This document shows, one piece after another, positions 53,801-57,900 of a DNA stretch of 64,000 nt. The stretch is taken from assembly GCA_964526295.1 (NCBI GenBank), contig CAZGKW010000006.1, positions 93,294 to 157,293 on the forward strand, written 5' to 3'. This DNA comes from CAZGKW01 sp964526295. Its GTDB lineage: Bacteria > Planctomycetota > Phycisphaerae > FEN-1346. A program made the position numbers and the translations under genes. Under the pieces are notes generated by a model that ran no database searches, was not told the origin of the DNA, and saw nothing but the letters and a program-made list of their open reading frames with translations. Numbering within the stretch: position 1 is the first letter of the stretch; each line of letters starts with the position of its first letter.

Positions 53801-55290
53801 ATCGACTCGGGGACCAGCTCGAGGGTCCCGCCGTCGAGGGTCGTGGTCGGGGCCAGGCCCGGCGCCGCGGGGGCGATCAGGGCCGGGCTGATCAGCGAGA
53901 AGGTGCCCTCCTGGACGACGATCTCGGCGCCGGCGCCCATCGTGTTGGTGTCGACCGCCTGGTCGAACTGGAGCGTGCCGACGCCCGTCTTCGTCAGGGT
54001 CTGGTTGTCGGCGATGTGCAGGGCGTCGTAGCGGAACGTGGCCTCGGCCGTGACGTCGACGGTGGCGTCGGCCGTCACGGTGATGTCGGCGTCGGTGTCG
54101 GCGCCGGCGATGCTCAGGATGCCCCAGAAGTCGCTCTGGGTGGCGTCGCCGGGCTCGATGCGGAAGAAGTCGTCTTTGAAGGCGCCGGTTTCCAGGTCGC
54201 TGCCGGTGGGGCCCTTGACGAACGCGCCGTAGTTCTCGCCGCCCCCGTGCTCGCCGTACATAAAGGAAACGGGGTAGCGCTCGCCGGCGGCCAGGTTGAC
54301 GTCGATCGTCGTGTTATTGGTGACCGCCTTGCCTTCGTCACTGGCAAAGTTATCGTTCTGGTCGACGTCGATCCAGACGCCGCCGCGGTCGTCAATGCCG
54401 CCCGTGCCCGACCGTTTCGTCTGACGAAACGTCCAATCGCCCGAGACGTCCGGGACGAACCAGCCGGTCCAGACCAGGGTGAAGCTGTCTCCGCCGCCAC
54501 CGAGGTTCGTTTTGCCGTCCTCGTCGGTCAGGGCCGCCGAGTAGTCCAGGTTCACCAGGTCGGGGGTCAAGGCCAGGATGCCTTTGTCGCCGGTGAACGG
54601 CGTGGCGTCCGTGTCGATGTTGACTCCGCCGATCTCCAGCAGGCTGCCCGTGGACTTCACCTCGTAGCGGGCGCCCATGAGCTTGCCGGTGCCGAATGCC
54701 GTGACGGGGTTCAGCGTCAGGATGGCCCCGGCGACGCTGTCGTTGCCCAGGTTGATGTCGGTATCGCCGAGGGCGTTGCCGTTGATGACCAGCTCGGCGC
54801 CGCCGGCGACGTCGGCCGTCCCGCCGGCGCCGATCAGGTTGTTCGTGTTGGCGATGACCAGGACGCCGGCGTCGAGGTCGACGTTGAGACCGAACCCGGC
54901 CTGGACCTTGGCCGAAATCGTGTTGGTGGCCCCGCCGGTCTGGACGATGCTGCCCGGGGCGGTCGTGCCCAGGGTCAGGCTGCCGGAGCTGCTCGTGTCC
55001 TGGACGGTGTAGTCGTTGCCCAGGGCGGAGGTGAACTCCAGCGTGCCGGCCGTCTGGGTGTTGGCCGTGCCGCTGATGTCGACGAGGAAGGTCGACGTCG
55101 TGTCGGTGAAGGTGGCCTTGTCGGTCTCAGCGGCTGGGAACCCGCTGTCGGCCGTCCAGTTGGTGGCGTCGTCCCAGGCGCTGCTCGTGTCGCCGTCCCA
55201 CGTGAAATCGACGGCGAAGGCAGCAGGCGCCGCAACGAAGATGAGTACGGCGATTGCGGCAAGAAGACTGCTCAATTTGGTCCGCGACAT
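43690..55290 (-). CDS. Giant PEP-CTERM surface protein, frame open into the next gene (3866 codons as read)
   Basis: ATG 55290 (SD aaggagag) starts a signal peptide MSRTKLSSLLAAIAVLIF. The body is a paralog of the 3299-residue protein: beta-rich start, PA14-like domain (about 207-363, FTLVWTGWFVPDVSGDW), LamG-like domain (about 777-997, GHWTFDETTG, YTVSGWAKHDEAD), long strand repeats, a second PA14-like domain (about 3037-3153) and two dockerin-like repeats. A PEP-CTERM end (VPEPATLALLAIGG, then AGRRRV) lies at about residues 3447-3470. A stop is expected there but none is in frame; TAA at 44884-44882 is one frame off, and one extra base would restore RRRG-stop. As read, the frame continues through 44850 into the small PEP-CTERM gene. 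I expect two separate proteins and either a sequence error or a recent stop-destroying deletion. Confidence 0.75.
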   Translation of the reverse strand: MSRTKLSSLLAAIAVLIFVAAPAAFAVDFTWDGDTSSAWDDATNWTADSGFPAAETDKATFTDTTSTFLVDISGTANTQTAGTLEFTSALGNDYTVQDTSSSGSLTLGTTAPGSIVQTGGATNTISAKVQAGFGLNVDLDAGVLVIANTNNLIGAGGTADVAGGAELVINGNALGDTDINLGNDSVAGAILTLNPVTAFGTGKLMGARYEVKSTGSLLEIGGVNIDTDATPFTGDKGILALTPDLVNLDYSAALTDEDGKTNLGGGGDSFTLVWTGWFVPDVSGDWTFRQTKRSGTGGIDDRGGVWIDVDQNDNFASDEGKAVTNNTTIDVNLAAGERYPVSFMYGEHGGGENYGAFVKGPTGSDLETGAFKDDFFRIEPGDATQSDFWGILSIAGADTDADITVTADATVDVTAEATFRYDALHIADNQTLTKTGVGTLQFDQAVDTNTMGAGAEIVVQEGTFSLISPALIAPAAPGLAPTTTLDGGTLELVPESIGNYSASNLVANATTSGVAYNPTGDFVGLFGNLSNQDGATLNFTGTDGDVIFTGTTVTGTFNIGVGTVPVDLGEVDWQTAVGTIAKQGTGDLIVQNAPINEPGGGGHTYKAEAGRLIGVHASNPFGAGDIEIAGGEVVLGSADLAGKTYPNAVNVTGSGTLTAGTGGVGSITTDPIIASGTVAINADQTLTARGQDGLTLELSGSVTGDGNIETTDGVVDLTTVAKDYSGRTTATGGTVNVNANLTGTTGVTVSGGAMNVNAAVSVQVPGAAIAPAGAAGHWTFDETTGTVAENSANPGTADGTLIGDLNFDDNAVAGIIGGALDFDGSNDEINVGSDILLAGTSYTVSGWAKHDEADDGYLFAQGPKTNGKAFHFGFRDNNTFTNAFWGNDQNVDDARVEEIGEWHMWTGTYNNDTGERRIYVDGELLASGNAGSGSLNPDPGSPMIFGVRPQDGGGRYDGALDDMYIYLSDIGEDGVLQLFSVSQPPRAIIRVTDGALNLNASGSMSAEDYIQSGGATVVDGTLNVETVTVTSGSLTLNALGVLTDPAGTGDSALTQEGGTITLNEVLGGGNGGLDTWELNLSGGTLNATVAGALDNVRDLTVSGANVTGTGNLSVDNGIAVSSGSLTGYTDVTAVAAAIEVSGGTLDASGNYNSATGVSITGGRLNANSTTALLDANNNNSVTLAGGILGYGADMTSEADFELQDIGPGSEINVIAAALPTFTDTLEIQGSLTLSGDAGNDLTMSGDFVDAAGVDGNGDPFVGSLIKNGDNLITLTGLTAGHYTGNTTVNAGTLKLTNSFTTGADVIVNAGTADFSDGADVDLTANRIEVQGGATLNVSGTTTTTGASMLVNGGTATLTKQLTTTDLQVLAGGSLTADDPATSVDASTSILIDGDGSIIDAAGQIVAPQMTLSDGGTFRADVAGGQLGGVGTLDVEDFGKLFYDVEQGAAGDKTGMPGTVQVHDGGRFIGDYTGLVSADWGVLGVDDPGTHRVLVEAGAVLAATAGSFPAPPDVPGGTNLLNAIVTGTENFSVGSNSIFGGVAYGDFTNKGTPGTDAFTGSVTADPAGESFTIDLGFQDVTVDSQATFNTTETTEGAVFTGEGDLTLDISLGWIPGTSTVITRRAPVNDEGTAAGFDLVGDVPVDRTIRIENLALALDNETQLAADPDGEGGQEAGHLDVNTGGGLDLETTTPTQGKVTVRGLASTGNRPGAVKVNVDMTKIQPAGVDITYEDGAMVLIGTGGKLVLDGQPGGDLENVIYVMATTINKKITDNETDLTFNDGGGVYWSGKGESDGGKLTASEERFAILYKGAAQGAVHLGSGHDTFNVESVINLVDDQGTPEEEGDDITADLAINQSEIVPTGQDLNLDRVASTGKVLTRRDITVRDIVVSRGDFEWKPYSNYTLTARNIIGEPGSGDILLGNSNNPNMSISGFIKHEGDTLAIKKRGENDSIAKAFIDGTLVPGGITVTGAGSGGRLELFANGGIGPGSDADDTLADGTTGTLINQAIIFDGVVMQAQKGTGDRRQTMRVKASGSSAQKRYQFTDFTIRDTIDDGLTTTLAIMNGDENQAIYDLKLESDVLILDTPGGTGTGSDDWNLGTVTPVGGNRTMTVGGPAEIGAETFDGTVYGRIGDGDGVGDKVDVVIRNGSSLTLAPTAAIDTEANLLLVDGGSLGIGFTNDDFAGGPIPVPAIDPASNGGLFFSSSGDSTLDSAINNPGNVGLLPAGSNDTEEVALRIDGYADEATDILTVNKVNDPLTQGIFFIDDATVNAQVRPRGLTGSGTNHNLGVTDNSTLTIAGTVRHHRDTSNSHTISFYVEDGSELHFGPTVQGSGGPEDDTIVEPSGAIIDGVAGYTDAGGASRANHKPTRFFGDGAGSLVTFDLDFVADADGPGIDPDNIPFDDAGTPLDDSDDTTLQEFSKAWWRAEVGNVKMTFQKEAQLPVHRLGFGEQTGGLVVLDDSEGQATYTFQGELGTDDNDITGTLQVDADLMHTIDTTQHVFNVGQLALGGNAESTLIKTGAGQYTHEGTEPLTRVQTGGQETPEDPGDDTFDWIGNAPGTLQIDEGEVEFNTPATLPDNGIGVDPDDNWPDFEAEIDLRAAGITVNSGGTADVNRDMQLGRLRVNGTGVFDVDAANSLVLHQLLGGSGTVSVPNMTVGVGGAGAPFELDPGESVGTLNVTGDLIIVHDAPDPEPPDEGDPEPPVDDVHYNWEAGAGGSDLIAVTGDFEMPVPADGTETTRPVLIISHTGGDIAAADFDLITWGGADPTNQPAWIVNTDNLNDLDPVDGNDVNWINGTGAWEPPANWDLVDVDASGGVQYVDANDATPGGKLVLSNYSVDDLGPQADSRVFIQNDSTEGPSAFTVTGPVAPTTVERLTVGGGTDSPTLDIQAGAPITATEQARVTTKGTLNVGDKLTTAELRLVAGATNLTAADIETEVGTITGGAIDTMANKIVVNDNVTVGITNVNVTGSTNPAEVTGSSVALERTFTVGGGTVLVQARTLEDGAEGKHWQGTGQLTTTIPEGDPPDDITFDTSINFEASGGQELFPGLTGYISNHGSVWDGVFIATEAGTYEFTTESDDGSTLFIDGGQVVFNDFGQGMTERGGTIELSPGMHEITVKHAQGGGGHGIIVRWDPPTGPKEVMTNLKRLGAGFGDVISDDKSHFVVTETTTLDISAPGVDGATLGNLDLQAGTTTLATASKVVLGDLNMADGTELVHDMDVTVDGTFGIGSTVAKSGIGTLAVTAQNHAGGSVLNVNQGSLAMNGNAGTPATVGTPAATPLTLNATGNVGEVLVTLGSEQDLGALSVSTGGLNIVGFDLNDQQMRIYDLAVEANLVAMLSLDGSGNMLIGGDGIFDSQAAGDEAIGFTDQRVDANGDPYVAVRTVFKGDITMDGSVGDGDFSVMLGNWGGAANWDGGDISYNGTVGDEDFSVLLGNWGKSGGNHVPEPATLALLAIGGLGVLAGRRRVKNDVANRRRCSMQKKLMVLLVVLGTAGLLASTARADVVLSFVPVPIVASGAPLTEVNEDDWNTFDIQIAQSAGQDWTNAALLIELTEGAFYQDAFGGETTPNTAFFALAPDLEFDTFVSRPTPVPPATNFNATESPLVPGGAAIFGDPVKEFSDTRLNISWGDTIVDADHGPWTIARITLSDNSVAQGTVKVATFAGEGTPAEVLDQGEWAIVDGQLVMQQVNEPPVADLRGDRVTPPGDATDPDGHYEAYPVGDPNRDGQQIGDQWFINDWHITLLSPGVADPTDDWKVTLDGSNSSDPDGDPLTFLWELDTDLDAVLENWVNLGTNEMQDVLLGTLLGMGLEEFQTYDLRLTVSDGTEMDTDATGALTILPEPATLALVGVGLAGTLFGRRRRRR

Positions 55291-55537
55291 GTCCCTCTCC
55301 TTACAGAGCTTCGACAGGTTTCCGCCCCTACGCCTGAAATGCTTGGGCAAACCAACAGGGCAAGCCGTCCGGCAGGGAACCCTTCCCCCGCCGGCGGCGA
55401 TCCGACGTTCGTGGTCCGTCGACAACGTGTCTGTCACCTGCATCCAAATCCGATGCTATGACCCTGGCCCAAATGGAACTGAAAACTGCGTTAGAACTGC
55501 CCATAACCGCGGCCCCGTCCCCCAACGGGACACAGAG

Positions 55538-55566
55538 AATATACCCGATAAACGGCCGGAAAGCAA
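55538..55566 (-). promoter_or_regulatory. Putative promoter of the upstream giant PEP-CTERM unit
   Basis: Minus strand: TTGCTT (55566-55561), exactly 17 bp, TATATT (55543-55538). The leader would be about 240 bases, similar to that of the paralogous giant gene. Confidence 0.6.
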
Positions 55567-55728
55567 ATGACAGGGCCGATTTTTTTGCGGCCGGTTAGGG
55601 CCATAGACGCCCAGGCTACCCCAAATTACCTGGTTTAACATTTACCGGACCCAGCGCCCGCCTCTAAGGTCGACTCTCGGACGGCCCGGCCCGACGGACG
55701 GAGCGACCCCCATCAGGGGCTCGGCGCA

Positions 55729-55754
55729 ACCCCCTGGACGTACCCCCTGGATGT
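55729..55754. repeat. Tandem 13-bp direct repeat
   Basis: ACCCCCTGGACGT (55729-55741) is followed directly by ACCCCCTGGATGT (55742-55754), 12 of 13 identical, and then by a partial third unit cccctgg. It lies about 90 bp upstream of the regulator promoter and could be a binding site. Confidence 0.45.
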
Positions 55755-55841
55755 CCCCTGGGGGGCCGGGGCTCCCCTTTGCCGACAAGGCCCGCACTGC
55801 GGGCTCCGGGTCGCCGGGAGCGGCCGACGGGGATTTTCCCC

Positions 55842-55870
55842 TTGCCTCAGGCGTAATACGTGGCAATAAT
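55842..55870 (+). promoter_or_regulatory. Putative promoter of the RHH regulator gene
   Basis: TTGCCT (55842-55847), 17 bp, AATAAT (55865-55870). The -10 matches 5 of 6. A second AT-rich box tataca follows at 55890-55895, just ahead of the start codon. Confidence 0.5.
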
Positions 55871-55907
55871 GCCGCCGGCCTCTACCTTCTATACATAGGG
55901 ACTCGCC

Positions 55908-56273
55908 ATGGCACCCGTCAGGAAGCCCGAGATCGTCACCTTCAAGGCCCCCGCCGACCTCCTGGAGGCCATGAAGGCCATACCGAACCGCTCGGAGTTC
56001 ATCCGGGCCGCCGTCCTGGCGGCCCTGGGCAACCTCTGCCCGGTGTGCGGCGGGACGGGCATCCTGACGCCGAAGCAGCAGGCCCACTGGGGCCGCTTCG
56101 CCGAGAGCCACTCCGTCGAGGAATGCCAGGATTGCCACGAGACGCACCTGGTGTGCGAGCGGGCCGAACGCCCCGGCCCGGGCCACGGCGCCGCCGGCGG
56201 CGGACCAGGCCCGCAGGAGGCCGGCGCCGCCGGACCGGGGCCCTGGCCGCCGCCCGGGGGGGAGACCGGATAA
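55908..56273 (+). CDS. Ribbon-helix-helix protein with zinc-ribbon-like cysteines
   Basis: A 121-residue protein. Residues about 6-42 form a ribbon-helix-helix DNA-binding domain of the CopG/MetJ type: a short strand with alternating residues (EIVTFKAP), then two helices (ADLLEAMKAI and SEFIRAAVLAAL). Next are two CxxC pairs, CPVCGGTG (about 44-51) and CQDCHETH (about 74-81), likely one metal site. The tail after about residue 88 is Gly/Pro-rich and unstructured. It looks like a small repressor whose DNA binding may respond to metal or redox state. It stands alone behind its own promoter, 114 bp upstream of the desulfoferrodoxin gene, which is a plausible target. No closely named family was recognised. 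Confidence 0.72.
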   Translation: MAPVRKPEIVTFKAPADLLEAMKAIPNRSEFIRAAVLAALGNLCPVCGGTGILTPKQQAHWGRFAESHSVEECQDCHETHLVCERAERPGPGHGAAGGGPGPQEAGAAGPGPWPPPGGETG

Positions 56274-56306
56274 TGTTGCCGCACGGGCCACCCGGGGCCG
56301 GGGCTC

Positions 56307-56315
56307 TGCTATACT
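56307..56315 (+). promoter_or_regulatory. Extended -10 promoter of the desulfoferrodoxin gene
   Basis: TGC followed by TATACT (56310-56315) forms an extended -10 element. No good -35 is seen at the normal distance, as is usual for this class. It is 73 bp upstream of the start codon. Confidence 0.5.
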
Positions 56316-56387
56316 CGGGGCCTGGCGAGGCATCGGGCCTCGCCGCAACTTACGAGGGGCGACCCACGAGACGGAAAGGACCCGAAC

Positions 56388-56795
56388 ATGGCGGAACCGA
56401 GAACATTCGACGTCTTTAAGTGCATGGAGACCGACCCGCACGAGTGCCAGACCACCATCGAGTTCCTCCAGGCCTGCGGCGAGAAGGGCGACGTCGTCTG
56501 CTGCGGCACGCCCATGAAGAAGCTCGTCGAGAAGACCGAGGACACCGGGGCCGAGAAGCACGTCCCGGTCGTCGAGAAGGTCGACGGCGGCATCCAGGTG
56601 AAGATCGGCGCCGTGCCGCACCCGATGGAGGAGGACCATTACATCCAGTGGTGCGAGGTGCGGGCCGGCAACCGGCTGATGCGGCACCTGTTCAAGCCGG
56701 GCGATGCGCCCGAGGCGGTGCTGCCCATCGACGCCGACCCCGGGGAGTGCGTCGTGCGGGAGCTGTGCAACCTGCACGGCCTGTGGCGGGCGTAG
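56388..56795 (+). CDS. dfx: Desulfoferrodoxin / superoxide reductase
   Basis: A 135-residue iron protein that reduces superoxide to hydrogen peroxide in the cytoplasm. The catalytic Fe(His)4Cys site is complete: H58 in EKHVPV, H78 in PHPM, H84 in DHYIQW, and C127 with H130 in CNLHGLW. The N-terminal desulforedoxin-like domain is present but altered. Normal proteins have CxxC followed by CC. Here C12 is followed by C20 (a CX7C spacing), an extra C30 and then C38-C39. Either the Fe(Cys)4 centre has a modified loop or it uses different ligands. It implies an anaerobic or microaerobic lifestyle. It is followed by a His-rich membrane protein, probably in the same transcript. Confidence 0.93.
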   Translation: MAEPRTFDVFKCMETDPHECQTTIEFLQACGEKGDVVCCGTPMKKLVEKTEDTGAEKHVPVVEKVDGGIQVKIGAVPHPMEEDHYIQWCEVRAGNRLMRHLFKPGDAPEAVLPIDADPGECVVRELCNLHGLWRA

Positions 56796-56812
56796 GAGCC
56801 GTTCCCTATCCT

Positions 56813-56835
56813 CCCTCTCCCGTCGAGGGAGAGGG
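56813..56835. repeat. REP-like palindrome CCCTCTCCC/GGGAGAGGG, copy 2
   Basis: A perfect 9-bp inverted repeat with a 5-base loop (gtcga) in the 78-bp gap between dfx and the His-rich membrane protein gene. Same arms as the element at 19355-19378. Confidence 0.6.
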
Positions 56836-56873
56836 GACCGTCCGCCGGAGACGACCGAGGAGACCGCCGAGCG

Positions 56874-57665
56874 ATGAAGACCGGCCTGCGCAACCTGCCG
56901 CGGGAGCTGCTCTCGCACCTGCCCTTCTCGATCTTCTCGACGGTGGGCGGGATGGCCCTGGTGGCGATCCTGACGTTCGTTGGGAAGCCGTTCTACGAGG
57001 CCGCCGAGGGGCCCCATCCGCATCCCGCCGAGCCGGCCCACGTCGAAGCCCATCCCGAAGCCGAGGCCGGGCCGGAATCGGACGAGCCCGCCGGGGCCCA
57101 CGACCACGATCACGATCACGCCGCCGGCGGTCTGGCCGGGGCCATGGGCGACCTCTTTCACATCTTCCACCCGGCCCACATGCTGTTCTCGGCCACGGCC
57201 ACGACGGCCATGTTCTGGCGGTACGAGCGGCGGCTCCTGAAGGCCTGCATCGTGGGCTTTCTGGGGGCGATCGTCGTCTGCGGCGTCAGCGACGTCCTGA
57301 TCCCGTACCTCTCGGGCCTGCTGCTGGGGGCCGAAATGGATGTGCACATCTGCATCCTTCAGCATCCGGGCCTGGTCCTCCCGTTCGCCGTCGTGGGGAT
57401 CATCGCGGGGCTCCTCTCGGCCGAGCACATCGGCCGGGCGACGTTCTTCTCGCACACGGCCCACGTCCTGACCTCGAGCACGGCGTCGCTGCTGTACCTG
57501 GTCAGCTTCGGCCTTCAGGACTGGATCGACCTGGCGGGCCTGGTGTTCATCTTCGTCGTGCTGGCGGTGATGATCCCCTGCTGCGCCAGCGACATCGTCT
57601 TTCCGCTGCTGGCGGTGACCCGCGAGGACGAGCCGGCGCCCCACGCCCACGCGCACGCCCACTGA
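56874..57665 (+). CDS. His-rich polytopic membrane protein, possibly metal-handling
   Basis: A 263-residue integral membrane protein with about six TM segments: near residues 18-37, 95-115, 122-150, 162-182, 190-210 and 218-240. The loop after TM1 (about 45-80) is rich in His, Glu and Pro and contains HDHDHDH. The C-terminus ends in HAHAHAH, and further His residues lie in the second helix region (HIFHPAHM). Such His clusters usually bind nickel, cobalt, zinc or iron. No transporter signature was recognised, so a metal transport or storage role is inferred only. A good SD (cgaggag) precedes the ATG. It follows the desulfoferrodoxin gene, which needs iron. Confidence 0.65.
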   Translation: MKTGLRNLPRELLSHLPFSIFSTVGGMALVAILTFVGKPFYEAAEGPHPHPAEPAHVEAHPEAEAGPESDEPAGAHDHDHDHAAGGLAGAMGDLFHIFHPAHMLFSATATTAMFWRYERRLLKACIVGFLGAIVVCGVSDVLIPYLSGLLLGAEMDVHICILQHPGLVLPFAVVGIIAGLLSAEHIGRATFFSHTAHVLTSSTASLLYLVSFGLQDWIDLAGLVFIFVVLAVMIPCCASDIVFPLLAVTREDEPAPHAHAHAH

Positions 57666-57790
57666 GCGGCTTCAGACAGGACCCGCGCGGTCGGTCCGAG
57701 CCTGGACTGAGTTCAGCGGCCGCCCGGGACGAGGGGCACTTCCTGTCGTCTCGCCTCCGGTTCGGCCCAGGACGGGGCACCTCCTCGGCG

Positions 57791-57819
57791 TTGACCCGCT
57801 CCCGAGGCACGCCCATAAT
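57791..57819 (+). promoter_or_regulatory. Sigma70-type promoter of the TMTC-like genes (duplicated promoter, copy 1)
   Basis: TTGACC (57791-57796), exactly 17 bp, CATAAT (57814-57819). The surrounding 65 bp, including cggccgatgga downstream, recur almost unchanged at 62574-62602 ahead of the glycosyltransferase gene. Confidence 0.75.
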
Positions 57820-57900
57820 GTCGGCGCTCCCATTCGGCCGATGGACAACGGTGGCGCCCGCGGGCGGGTGCCTCGACCCTTGGAGGGACCGCCCTACGTG

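Larger units (their letters stand above)
55291..55907. other. Divergent intergenic region
   Basis: This 617-bp region separates the minus-strand giant PEP-CTERM unit from the plus-strand regulator gene. It holds a minus-strand promoter (55538-55566), a plus-strand promoter (55842-55870) and a 13-bp direct repeat (55729-55754). It is locally AT-richer around 55530-55650. Small open frames inside have no plausible start signals and are rich in Gly/Pro, so no gene is called. Confidence 0.6.

Noticed and set aside
33324..55290. Repeated motifs in the giant genes as a CRISPR array or phage tail-fibre repeats.
   Set aside because: The repeats are degenerate protein repeats within one long coding frame, with no constant DNA repeat or spacer structure.
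55570..55590. GGCCG-ATTTTTTTG-CGGCC as a terminator.
   Set aside because: The T-run lies in the loop rather than after the stem, and the site is upstream of both flanking genes.
55642..55866. A 74-codon minus-strand open frame in the divergent region.
   Set aside because: Gly/Pro/Arg-rich, no SD, no similarity, and it overlaps the promoter of the regulator gene.
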